Shown one piece after another: positions 32,084 to 43,947 of a DNA stretch of 64,000 bases. The notes under the pieces are model-generated. The model saw only the letters and a list, made by a program, of their open reading frames with translations, was not told where the DNA came from and ran no database searches. Source of the stretch: Muraenolepis orangiensis. Lineage: Eukaryota > Chordata > Actinopteri > Gadiformes > Muraenolepididae. Position 1 is the first letter of the stretch. Every line of letters begins with the position of its first letter. The position numbers were made by a program, and so were the translations under genes. The stretch covers positions 32,342,358 through 32,406,357 of the forward strand of contig CM051005.1 in assembly GCA_027704905.1 (NCBI GenBank), in the 5' to 3' direction.

Positions 32084-34900
32084 AAGTTCAAGCAAGTCTA
32101 AGTTGATTGTCACTTCACAGTGTTACAGTTTAGTTAAGCAAGTGATGTGAAATTCTTGTGTGCAATACCGACGACAGACAGCAGTTATAAAATAAGATGA
32201 AATAAAAATAGATAAAAAATAGAATAAAAAATAGAATAAAGAATATAAAAATAAAAATAAAAAAATGCAATTTATAAATGCAAAAATCAGCACAGAAAAG
32301 AGGCAATATATTATATAAATCAATGTAATAAAATATACATTGTATATGTTATTACGCCCTTGTTCAGCAGACTGATGGCCTGACTGTGGAAGCTATCTCT
32401 AAGACTATTGTACGGACCACTTGGATACGCGGTATCGCTGCCTGACGGTAATAGTGAGTAAAGTTCGGTGGCGGGGGTGGGCAATTTGTGTTATAATTCG
32501 TGGCCGTGGCCAGCACCGTGGTTGTAAATGTCCAGGAGGGAGGGGAGCTCACCTCAACGATATACTGGGCCGTCCGCACCACCCTTTGAAGCGCTCTGCG
32601 CTCGAGTGCCGTGCAGTTCCAGTACAGGCAGGTGATACACCCTGTCAGAAAACCCTCTCGATGCTGCCGTTGTAGAAGTTTCAGGATGCGGGGGCCCATT
32701 GCTGAATTTCTTCAGACGCCTGAGAAATACAGGCGTTGTTGGGCCCTTTTCACCACGTGTGTGGTGTGCGTGGACCATGTGAGTTCCTCGGAGATGTGCA
32801 CACGAGGAACTTGAAGCTGTGACCCTTCTCTACTGCAACGCAGCGAGGGAGATAGGGCTGTGCTCTCCCCTTGCCTCCTGAAAGTCCCATGATTCAAGCT
32901 CCTTGCGTCTTCTTGACGTTGAGGGCGAGTGTTCCTGGCACCACGCTCCAGCGATCCGACCTCCGCCCGTAGGGAGTCTCGTCGTCGCCGGCGATCAGGC
33001 CATCACTGTCGTGTCGTCAGACCAAACTTGACGATGACGTTGGAGCTGTGATAGCCATGGCAGGCGTGGGTGTAAGGGAGTAGAGGAGAGGGCTTTCAGC
33101 ACGATCCCTGGGGGGCTCCCGTGTTGAGGGTCAGGGCTCTTGAGGTGGTGCTGCCCATACTCACCACCTGGCGGCGGTCCGACAGGAGCGTTCATATCCA
33201 GCTGCCACATGGATGGGGGGTACGCCCTAGACCTCTCAGCTTGGTGTCGAGCTGGCAGAACTATTGTGGTGAATGCTGAGCTGTAGTCCACAAACAGCAT
33301 TCGTCACATAACAGTTCTTCCTCCAGGTGGGAAAAGGGCAGTGTGGAGGGCCATGGCAATTGAGTCGTCAGTGGATCATTTTGACGATAGGCAAAATTGC
33401 CATGGGTCAAGCGTGGTAGGTAAACACACGAGCAATAACGTCCTGACCCAACTCTCTCGAAGCATTTGCTAACGATCGAGTGAGGGCCCAGGTCTGTAGT
33501 CATTCAGGCATGTTACCGTGGTTTGTTAGGGACAGGCCGAGGTGGATATCGGAAGACCGCGGGGATAAAAGCCTGGGACAGTGAGAGGGTTGAAGATGTT
33601 GCAAAGACTCCTGCCAACTGGTCTGCGCATGCTCTGAGAGACGCGGCCCGGGATGTCGTGGGGCCTGCCGCCTTACGGATGTTTCAGACGCTTAAAGGTG
33701 CGGCGCACATCAGCCTCGAGAATGCCGCAGCTGGCGCGGTCCTCCCCAGTCGGTGATGGCTTCGGCGGGCTGCCGTTTACGTCGAACCGAGCAAAAAATG
33801 TATTAAGCTCTTCCTGGGCGGGAGGAGAGGAGTTCTCTACACAAATGGTTCTCCTCTGAGTTCGTTATCTTCTGCAGACCCTGCCACATAAACCCTTCGC
33901 ACGATGTTTTTGAATTTATCTTCCACTCTGTCCTTATACTCCCGCTGGCAGGACGATGGTCTTACGTGGTCGTAACGGGCTCGCGTATATTCCTCCGTAT
34001 TCCCGAGAAACAAAGCGCGTTTCACGCGATATAGGGCAGCGCGAACACGCCGTTAATCCTACGGTTCTGGTGGGATATATCCGAACAGACGTGTGAGCAC
34101 AAGTCATCTATGCACTCTGATGAACCCGGTGACCGACGACGCTTACTCGTTGATGTTATTGTCCGAGGCAACGCGGAACATGTGCCAGTCGCGTGATCAA
34201 AACAATCCTGCAGGAGGTAAATCTGAGTGGGTCCGAACAGCATTGGACCTCCCTCACAGCAGATCGTTTGCTGCTCAGTCTCTGCCATATAGGCGGGAGT
34301 AGCTGGATAGAGGGTGATTCTGATTGCGAACGGTGGGCGGAGGAGGGCTTGTAAGCCATCACGGAAGGGAGTTAGCAGTGGTCCGAGAATCCGCTCGCCC
34401 CGTGTGTTGCTCTTTATGTGTTGGTAGACTTCGGGAGAACCTTCTTCAGCGTTCGCCTTGTCGAAAGTCCCAGCCACGATGGAGCCGCCTGGGTGTGGGC
34501 GAATCCTGTTCGCTGATAGCCCCGTACAGTCCTCAGAGCGGTAGTGTTGGCTTGTGGGGGAATGTAAACAGCGGTCCACTGTACCGCTGTAAAATCCCGA
34601 GGTAGCCAGTATGGACGTGCACATAAGCATCAGGTACTCCAGGTCCGGGGAACAGAAAGACTTGAGGGGATTACATGGCTTTGGTTGCCCACCAAGATCT
34701 GTTTATATGAGACATAACCCCCCCTACGCGATCTTTACCGGAGAGCGCCTTGTCTGTCGCCGGTGTACGGAAAATTCACGTTCGGCTCGATAGCTGCGTC
34801 CCCGGTAACCCCCTCCGGACATCCATGTCTCCGTAAGCAGAAATACAATGTCCCTAGTTTCCCTGGTGGAATTGAATACGAGCCTGTAGTCGCTTACTTA
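32084..34900 (-). mobile_element. L2-type LINE with CTTGA tail (copy 3), minus strand, heavily decayed
   Basis: The reverse complement of 32084-32360 matches the 3' UTR and tail of the copies at 17263-18123 and 20540-23365. RT and endonuclease pieces follow in many short frames: FVDYSSAFTTI near 33295, LMCTSILATSGFYSG near 34625, and a LTET-like start near 34830. The 5' end is approximate. Numerous frameshifts show it is dead. Confidence 0.8.
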
Positions 34901-35403
34901 TAATTTCAAACGTAGCACTACGCTAGATCCTCTAGTGAACCTTCTCGCGCACTATGGAACTGTGGGGAAATCTGAAAGAATACGCCCCGCTACAAATCAC
35001 TATATGATTGGTTGATCAAATTGTCAATCCAAACGTACACTCTCATTCAGTCTAAGGGCCAAAGCATGCGGGAATACTTTGGCAACCCAGAAAAATATCT
35101 GATTGGTTGCATTGTTTTTCCAACACAAAACCACTAAAATGCATAGTGCATGGACCGAGAAAGACAAACAAATCAACGTAACACTGTAATATAACAGATC
35201 AACAACACAGATATGATTCTCATTTATTAATTTTATTTAAATTGTATAAAATTTTATTAAGATTTTTTGTCTCATCTGAGAGTTCCCCTCTGAATACCTT
35301 GAAGGCCCTGACGCTTCACCACTGGTATTATTATATATATATAATTTATATATTATAATTATATTTACCTAATATATCTTGAGTTGTATTTGCGTACTGT
35401 TTT
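34901..35403. other. Intergenic, AT-rich
   Basis: No gene is seen. The repeated block shared with 42970 onward begins at 35035. Confidence 0.5.
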
Positions 35404-35515
35404 GTGCCGTTTGTTTGTGGATTCCCCACTTGCGCTGCAGACGGAGCCACTAGCAGCACATGTGGTGATGGTTTCAGCGCTGCTAGCACTGAAAGGTGTT
35501 GTGGCTGTGCATTCT

Positions 35516-36005
35516 GCTCTTACTGCGTACTGCTCTTACTGCTCTTACTGAGTACTGCTCTTACTGTGTACTGCTCTTACTGCGTACTGCGTACTGCTCT
35601 TACTGAGTTCTGCTCTTACTGTGTACTGCTCTTACTGCGTACTGCTCTTACTGCGTACTGCGGACTGCTCTTACTGAGTACTGCTCTTACTGCGTACTGC
35701 TCTTACTGCGTACTGCGTACTGCTCTTACTGAGTACTGCTCTTACTGCGTACTGCTCTTACTGCGTACTGCTCTTACTGCATACTGCGTACTGCTCTTAC
35801 TGAGTACTGCTCTTACTGCGTACTGCTCTTACTGCATACTGCTCTTACTGCATACTGCTCTTACTGCGTACTGCGTACCGCTCATACTGCTCGTACTGCG
35901 TACTGTGCTTAATGCGTACCGTTATTACTGCGTACTGCTCTTACTGCTCTTACTGCGTACTGCTCTTACTGCGTACCGCTCTTACTGCTTAATGCTCTTA
36001 ACGCG
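35516..36005. repeat. Degenerate TACTGCTCT/TACTGCG repeat
   Basis: Tandem mixture of 12- and 6-7-base subunits (GTACTGCTCTTACTGC). It produces a spurious plus-strand frame with repeated CSYCVLLLL. Confidence 0.9.
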
Positions 36006-36012
36006 CTTGTGC

Positions 36013-38227
36013 TCAGTTCACTGTCCTCCAGTCAGTCCAAACCAGGAAGGGCAACTTGGTCCCTTCAAGCCAGTGGCGCCACTCCTCCAAGGACAGCCCC
36101 TGCCCCCACGTCGGAGGCGTCCACCTCCACCACAAACTGTCTCTCAGGGTCCGGGACTTAGAGGATGGGAGTGGAGGTAAACCGGGCCTTGAGTCCTTGG
36201 AAGGCCTTCTCCGCAAAGGAGGACCACTGGAACGAAACCTTTGTGGAGTTGAGGGACGAGAGCGGAGCAGCTACTGTGCAGTAGCCGCGGATGAACACAT
36301 GCTTGTCTAGCATGTCCCTCAACACGTCGTTAACCAACGCCTGGAACACTGCCGGGGCGTTGGTAAGACCAAACGGAATCACCAGATATTCGTAATGGCC
36401 GGTGGACTTGTTAAAGGCCATCTTCCACTCATCCCCCTCCCGGATCCGGAGCAAGTGGTAGGCGTTCCGCAGATCCAGCTTTGTGTAGATCACGGCTCCC
36501 TGTAGCAACTCAAAGGCGGATGATATCAGTGTAACGGTAACGGGTAACGGTTCTTAATTGTGATGTCGATAAGGCCCCTGTAGTCAATGCAGGGCCTTAA
36601 TGACTTGTCCTTCTTCTCCACAAAGAAGAACCCCGCTCCAGCCGGTGAAGACAAGGGACGGATTATTCCGGCCGTCGTAAGGGCGGTGAGGGGGTAAAGA
36701 CGTTGCCTTGGCCTTGCTGAATACCTCCCGAAAATCGTGGTATTCAACCAGTACACCGGCCAGGTCCGGAGCAGGTGAGGAACAAAAAGAGCACCTGATG
36801 GCACTGGGGTGCCATTAGGCAGACCTGAAAGGACTCCACCCCACAATGGCTCCTGTGGCCCAGTCGATGTGAGGGTTATGGCGGCAGAGCCAGGGGTAGC
36901 CCAGGATCAGGGGGAGCTGAGGGGACTGCAGGATGTAGAACTGGATAGTTTCCTGGTGGTTCCCAGATAAGAGCATGCGGACCGGCGTTGTCTGATGGGA
37001 GACGGTCCCCAGAAGATGGCCATCCAGGGCATTTGCCGGAACGGGACAGGGTAGGGGAAAGTGACAGATTCCCAACTGCAGCGCGAGGTTCTCATCGATG
37101 ATGTTGACATCAGCACCAGAGTCAATGAATGTCACGATGGTGTGAGAGCCATCAGCTAACAGCAGTCGGGCATGGCACAAGGGTCTCTGATTGGGGAACA
37201 GTCGGGAGGTTTGGCTGACCCGTAAATTCCCCTTTATGGGTGAGCCCTGGTGAGCCCTGCCCTTTTATCGAGGCATCGAGCAACAAAATGACCTGACCCA
37301 CCACAGAACATACACAAGTTACCGCGGCGGTGGTGCTCCCGCTCCTCCGAGGTGAGGCTGGTGCGGCCCACCTGCATTGGCTCCGGCTCCTCCCGGTGTG
37401 GTCCCGCAGGTGGCCAGGACATCTCGGATGATGCTCTCTGACGCGTCGCTGGGCGGTGACTGGCCCCGACTGTCGTCGCTCCTGTCAATGCGCCAGCACG
37501 CGTTGATCCACCCGTGACGCCAACTCGATGACTCCGTCAAGCGACGCAGGTAAATCGAACCGAACCAACTCATCCTTGAAGTAGTCGCCCAGACCCGTGA
37601 GAAAAACGTCACATTGCGCGGCATCATACCAGTCGCTCAGACGAGCTCGGGTTTGGAAGTCTTTGGCGTACTCTACGACCGGACGGGTACCCTGACTCAA
37701 TTTAGAAAGCCCCCCGAGGAGTCAGGGCCCAGAGGAACGATTCCGAATACCTTCCGTAGCTCCGCGTCTTTCCGGGAAAAATCCCAGAAAGACGCACAAG
37801 CCAGCGTCTGTCGCTCCCACTCTGTTCCCCACAGCCGCGCTTTACCGGTCAGGTGGTTGACGGTAAATGCCACCCTTGCAGCCTCGGAGGCGAAGGTGTG
37901 CGGCTGCAGGGCGAACAGGATGGAACAGTTGGTGATGAAGGGGTTACAGCCCTCCGCATCTCCAGCATAGCGCTCCAGAGTCCCTATCCGGGGATCCGGT
38001 GCGGTCTCCCGCGGTGCCGACGCTGAAGCGGGCGGTGCGGAGGCGGAGACATTGGCTGAAGCACCCAGCAAAGTCTGGGTCTGATCACACTGCTGGATCC
38101 ACGTGATGAGCAACCCTACCGTCCGCTCATGTGACACGATTAACTGAGCCAACAGATGTCCGCTGTGATGAGAGAGGGCGTCCTCAGCCCTCTCGAGGCG
38201 GTCCTCGTGGCCAGATTGTTCTGTCAC
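36013..38227 (-). pseudogene. Ty3/gypsy gag-pol, internally deleted (block 1)
   Basis: On the minus strand from the LTR: gag matrix/capsid-like region (38227-37697, shifting to 37700-37485), zinc knuckle CMFCGGSGHFVARC (about 37320-37280), protease FIDSGADVNIID (about 37127), RT fingers (GFFFVEKKDKSLRPCIDYRG, about 36630) and palm start (YTKLDLRNAYHLLRI, about 36490). After PFGLTNAPAVFQALVND the frame runs from LDKHVF straight to SFQWSSFAEKAF. The YxDD catalytic box and about 70-80 residues are therefore missing. RNase H is also cut (joined at about 36110), and there is no integrase. It is a non-autonomous derivative or a dead copy. Confidence 0.85.
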
Positions 38228-38643
38228 GGGTTAGGTTTGGACCCAAATGCTGCACACGGACACCAAAGGCAGATCGTGGTATTTATTACAATAAATATCA
38301 CTGACAGGGACAGGCAGAGAAGTAGTCAGGGACAGGCGGTGGATCGGGAACCAGGAAGGGCAGACGAACCAGGCAGGGACAGGCGGAGGCGTAGACAGGG
38401 ACAGGCGGCAGATCGGGAACCATGCAGGGCGGGCAGGTCCAGGGCAGACAGGGTCGGCAACGGGAATCAGTCCGGGTACATGCTGGAGAGTCTGTGTCAT
38501 CGGGAACAGTCTGGCAAAGTATGAGTGTGCAGGGGTAGGCTTAAAGAGGCAGGTTGATTATAATGCGCTGCAGGTGTGGGTGAGATGTGAATGAGGGTTG
38601 ACGCTGCCCTCTAGTGGAGGCAGGGTGAATAGCCATTGTGACA
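38222..38643 (-). repeat. Gypsy LTR (block 1)
   Basis: On the minus strand it starts TGTCACAATGG and ends CCGTGACA, with six-base inverted termini (TGTCAC/GTGACA), 422 bp. It lies directly before gag. No second LTR is visible beyond the truncated pol. Confidence 0.7.
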
Positions 38644-38969
38644 GTAGAACTTATTTTAAACTCCAATTTAAATTATCGCAAGCTTTTTTTCATTCGTAGT
38701 AGTATTTTGATAGTATTACTGTACAACATGTTTTACAATTGATTTTAAAGTTGGTTTTATTTCATTTTTTTAACATTGAGATTTCATGGATCCAACAGAC
38801 ACGGAATACAGCTTGGGAATGAGGTGGGATTGACAACAGGTGAGTTCAGTAGGAAACGGCTGACAGGGAAAACACGGAGTGGCATTTCGGAACGGAGTCA
38901 ATTTTATTGTTTTATTATATGTGTTATACATACAGAAATCCGAAACACCTTTTCTCACAGTCCCAGAGT

Positions 38970-39200
38970 GTGCAATATACATTACAATATACATATCAAT
39001 AGACATCAGTATACATATTAATAGACATATCAATATACATATCAATATACATATCAATAGACATATCAATAGACATATCAATATACATATCAATATACAT
39101 ATCAATAGACATCAGTATACATATTAATAGACATATCAATATACATATCAATAGACATATCAATATACATAGCAATATACATAGCAATATACATATCCAA
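38970..39200. repeat. 12-bp ATATCAATA(T/G)AC minisatellite
   Basis: Tandem ACATATCAATAG/ACATATCAATAT units, a multiple of three that gives spurious HINI/ILIC peptides on the two strands. Confidence 0.9.
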
Positions 39201-39440
39201 CAAGACAAAAAGGGGGTACAAAAAGTAAGTAATAATATATTCTCAAAAACACAATCAACAGAACATGAATTTGACATTTAGTGCAAGTAAACATTTACAC
39301 AAAGTCTCAAACTGTCTCTGAACTTATTGTTCTTCTACCTGAGCTCTGGTTCAGTTCTTGGAGACTTGTTGTTAGGAGTGAAATGCAGTTTGACTTCTGG
39401 TGACGAGTTGTTCTCTTACCTTCCTTTGTTAAACACACTA

Positions 39441-39490
39441 TTGTAAGACGCTTTGGATAAAAGAGTCTGCTAAATGACTGGAATGTAAAG
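39441..39490 (+). mobile_element. Teleost SINE tail fragment
   Basis: GACGCTTTGGATAAAAGAGT resembles the SINE tail at 15256-15322. Confidence 0.6.
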
Positions 39491-39536
39491 TAATGTCATT
39501 TCTGTGGCTGAAAAGAGGAACATGGAGGAAGCAAGA

Positions 39537-39654
<118 letters not shown>

Positions 39655-39896
39655 AGGCAGGATGGGTGTTTGGGTTCTGTACTTTTTACATAATATCAAA
39701 TACATTTCATATTATGTACTTAATATGAAATGTGTTTGATGAAATCGAGTGTACCTGCACCCCATTGGTTAACAAAAATACATCAATAAATAAATAGACA
39801 TTTATTCAAAGGAGTGAAAGTAACAAAACAAGTAGGTCGAATATCATCAAAAGCTGAGACTGGATTCATCTTGCTGAAGCCAGGTAGTAGTCGGGG

Positions 39897-39949
39897 ATTG
39901 AACCGGCAACCTTCTTAGCCCTTCTGGGCTGGTCAACCTGAGCATAAAT
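39897..39949 (-). pseudogene. Relic of the receptor ITIM exon (block 1)
   Basis: The minus strand reads ATTTATGCTCAGGTTGACCA followed by GCCCAGAAGG, matching the end of the receptor last exon (IYAQVDQPR). The TCTTAG of the stop region is changed to GCTAAG, so the stop is lost. Upstream exon sequence is absent. It lies about 170 bp from the 37-bp array. Confidence 0.6.
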
Positions 39950-40116
39950 CCAACAGAAGTAACAAAGTAGAAGAACAGAGCGTTTGAGAGATGACCAAAG
40001 GGTCTTCAGGGGAACCACAGAGGACTCCACTAGAGTCTCAGGTTGGAGAAACAGGAAAGTTCTGGAAACCAGTGACAGGAGAGCGGAGTATAAGAAGGGA
40101 GCTTGATTTGGAAAAG

Positions 40117-41969
40117 GGGTGGAGGAGGTCTGTTAAGTACTGAAGGGGTGGAGGAGGTCTGTTAAGTACTGAAGGGGTGGAGGAGGTCTGTTAAGTACTG
40201 AAGGGGTGGAGGAGGTCTGTTAAGTACTGAAGGGGTGGAGGGGTGGAGGAGGTCTGTTAAGTACTGAAGGGGTGGAGGAGGTCTGTTAGGTACTGAAGGG
40301 GTATAGGGGTGGAGGAGGTCTGTTAGGTACTGAAGGGGTATAGGGGTGGAGGAGGTCTGTTAGGTACTGAAGGGGTATAGGGGTGGAGGAGGTCTGTTAG
40401 GTACTGAAGGGGTATAGGGGTGGAGGAGGTCTGTTAAGTACTGAAGGGGTGGAGGAGGTCTGTTAGGTACTGAAGGGGTATAGGGTGGAGGAGGTCTGTT
40501 GAGTACTGAAGGGGTATAGGGGTGGAGGAGGTCTGTTAGGTACTGAAGGGGTATAGGGGTGGAGGAGGTCTGTTAAGTACTGAAGGGGTATAGGGTGGAG
40601 GAGGTCTGTTAGGTACTGAAGGGGTATAGGGGTGGAGGAGGTCTGTTAAGTACTGAAGGGGTATAGGGGTTGAGGAGGTCTGTTAGGTACTGAAGGGGTA
40701 TAGGGGTGGAGGAGGTCTGTTAAGTACTGAAGGGGTATAGGGGTGGAGGAGGTCTGTTAGGTTCTGAAGGGGTATAGGGGTGGAGGAGGTCTGTTAGGTA
40801 CTGAAGGGGTATAGGGGTGGAGGAGGTCTGTTAAGTACTGAAGGGGTGGAGGAGGTCAGTTAGGTACTGAGGGGTATAGGGGTGGAGGAGGTCTGTTAGG
40901 TACTGAAGGGGTATAGGGGTGGAGGAGGTCTGTTAGGTACTGAGGGGTATAGGGGTGGAGGAGGTCTGTTAGGTACTGAAGGGGTATAGGGTGGAGGAGG
41001 TCTGTTAAGTACTGAAGGGGTATAGGGGTGGAGGAGGTCTGTTAGGTACTGAAGGGGTATAGGGGTGGAGGAGGTCTGTTAAGTACTGAAGGGGTATAGG
41101 GGTGGAGGAGGTCTGTTAGGTTCTGAAGGGGTATAGGGGTGGAGGAGGTCTGTTAGGTACTGAAGGGGTATAGGGGTGGAGGAGGTCTGTTAAGTACTGA
41201 AGGGGTGGAGGAGGTCAGTTAGGTACTGAGGGGTATAGGGGTGGAGGAGGTCTGTTAGGTACTGAAGGGGTATAGGGGTGGAGGAGGTCTGTTAGGTACT
41301 GAGGGGTATATGGGTGGAGGAGGTCTGTTAGGTACTGAAGGGGTATAGGGTGGAGGAGGTCTGTTAAGTACTGAAGGGGTATAGGGGTGGAGGAGGTCTG
41401 TTAGGTACTGAAGGGGTATAGGGGTGGAGGAGGTCTGTTAAGTACTGAAGGGGTATAGGGTGGAGGAGGTCTGTTAAGTACTGAAGGGGTATAGGGGTGG
41501 AGGAGGTCTGTTAGGTACTGAAGGGGTATAGGGGTGGAGGAGGTCTGTTAGGTACTGAAGGGGTATAGGGGTGGAGGAGGTCTGTTAGGTACTGAAGGGG
41601 TATAGGGGTGGAGGAGGTCTGTTAGGTACTGAAGGGGTATAGGGGTGGAGGAGGTCTGTTAGGTACTGAGGGGTATAGGGGTGGAGGAGGTCTGTTAAGT
41701 ACTGAAGGGGTATAGGGGTGGAGGAGGTCTGTTAAGTACTGAAGGGGTATAGGGGTGGAGGAGGTCTGTTAGGTACTGGGGGGTATAGGGGTGGAGGAGG
41801 TCTGTTAAGTACTGAGGGGGTATAGGGGTGGAGGAGGTATGTTAGGTACTGAAGGGGTATAGGGGTGGAGGAGGTCTGTTAGGTACTGAAGGGGTATAGG
41901 GGTGGAGGAGGTCTGTTAAGTACTGAAGGGGTATAGGGGTGGAGGAGGTCTGTTAGGTACTGAAGGGGT
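40117..41969. repeat. 37-bp minisatellite, array 2
   Basis: About 50 copies of the same 37-bp G-rich unit as at 4119-4622, with units lacking GGTATAGG and block-wise duplication of variant strings (for example AGGTCAGTTAGG at about 40853 and about 41211). It is cut by the gap. Confidence 0.97.
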
Positions 41970-42969
41970 NNNNNNNNNNNNNNNNNNNNNNNNNNNNNNN
42001 NNNNNNNNNNNNNNNNNNNNNNNNNNNNNNNNNNNNNNNNNNNNNNNNNNNNNNNNNNNNNNNNNNNNNNNNNNNNNNNNNNNNNNNNNNNNNNNNNNNN
42101 NNNNNNNNNNNNNNNNNNNNNNNNNNNNNNNNNNNNNNNNNNNNNNNNNNNNNNNNNNNNNNNNNNNNNNNNNNNNNNNNNNNNNNNNNNNNNNNNNNNN
42201 NNNNNNNNNNNNNNNNNNNNNNNNNNNNNNNNNNNNNNNNNNNNNNNNNNNNNNNNNNNNNNNNNNNNNNNNNNNNNNNNNNNNNNNNNNNNNNNNNNNN
42301 NNNNNNNNNNNNNNNNNNNNNNNNNNNNNNNNNNNNNNNNNNNNNNNNNNNNNNNNNNNNNNNNNNNNNNNNNNNNNNNNNNNNNNNNNNNNNNNNNNNN
42401 NNNNNNNNNNNNNNNNNNNNNNNNNNNNNNNNNNNNNNNNNNNNNNNNNNNNNNNNNNNNNNNNNNNNNNNNNNNNNNNNNNNNNNNNNNNNNNNNNNNN
42501 NNNNNNNNNNNNNNNNNNNNNNNNNNNNNNNNNNNNNNNNNNNNNNNNNNNNNNNNNNNNNNNNNNNNNNNNNNNNNNNNNNNNNNNNNNNNNNNNNNNN
42601 NNNNNNNNNNNNNNNNNNNNNNNNNNNNNNNNNNNNNNNNNNNNNNNNNNNNNNNNNNNNNNNNNNNNNNNNNNNNNNNNNNNNNNNNNNNNNNNNNNNN
42701 NNNNNNNNNNNNNNNNNNNNNNNNNNNNNNNNNNNNNNNNNNNNNNNNNNNNNNNNNNNNNNNNNNNNNNNNNNNNNNNNNNNNNNNNNNNNNNNNNNNN
42801 NNNNNNNNNNNNNNNNNNNNNNNNNNNNNNNNNNNNNNNNNNNNNNNNNNNNNNNNNNNNNNNNNNNNNNNNNNNNNNNNNNNNNNNNNNNNNNNNNNNN
42901 NNNNNNNNNNNNNNNNNNNNNNNNNNNNNNNNNNNNNNNNNNNNNNNNNNNNNNNNNNNNNNNNNNNNN
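41970..42969. other. Assembly gap (1000 N)
   Basis: Exactly 1000 N between two overlapping-looking contig ends. Confidence 1.
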
Positions 42970-43450
42970 GTACACTCTCATTCAGTCTAAGGGCCAAAGC
43001 ATGCGGGAATACTTTGGCAACCCAGAAAAATATCTGATTGGTTGCATTGTTTTTCCAACACAAAACCACTCAAATGCATAGTGCATGGACCGAGAAAGAC
43101 AAACAAATCAACGTAACACTGTAATATAACAGATCAACAACACAGATATGATTCTCATTTATTAATTTTATTTAAATTGTATAAAATTTTATTAAGATTT
43201 TTTGTCTCATCTGAGAGTTCCCCTCTGAATACCTTGAAGGCCCTGACGCTTCACCACTGGTATTATTATATATATATAATTTATATATTATAATTATATT
43301 TACCTAATATATCTTGAGTTGTATTTGCGTACTGTTTTGTGCCGTTTGTTTGTGGATTCCCCACTTGCGCTGCAGACGGAGCCACTAGCAGCACATGTGG
43401 TGATGGTTTCAGCGCTGCTAGCACTGAAAGGTGTTGTGGCTGTGCATTCT

Positions 43451-43940
43451 GCTCTTACTGCGTACTGCTCTTACTGCTCTTACTGAGTACTGCTCTTACT
43501 GTGTACTGCTCTTACTGCGTACTGCGTACTGCTCTTACTGAGTTCTGCTCTTACTGTGTACTGCTCTTACTGCGTACTGCTCTTACTGCGTACTGCGGAC
43601 TGCTCTTACTGAGTACTGCTCTTACTGCGTACTGCTCTTACTGCGTACTGCGTACTGCTCTTACTGAGTACTGCTCTTACTGCGTACTGCTCTTACTGCG
43701 TACTGCTCTTACTGCATACTGCGTACTGCTCTTACTGAGTACTGCTCTTACTGCGTACTGCTCTTACTGCATACTGCTCTTACTGCATACTGCTCTTACT
43801 GCGTACTGCGTACCGCTCATACTGCTCGTACTGCGTACTGTGCTTAATGCGTACCGTTATTACTGCGTACTGCTCTTACTGCTCTTACTGCGTACTGCTC
43901 TTACTGCGTACCGCTCTTACTGCTTAATGCTCTTAACGCG
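43451..43940. repeat. Degenerate TACTGCTCT/TACTGCG repeat (block 2)
   Basis: Same as 35516-36005. Confidence 0.9.
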
Positions 43941-43947
43941 CTTGTGC

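Noticed and set aside
35404..36180. 258-codon plus-strand frame rich in CSYCVLLLL (and its copy at 43339-44115)
   Set aside because: It is produced by the TACTGCTCT simple repeat and then runs antisense through gypsy RNase H sequence.
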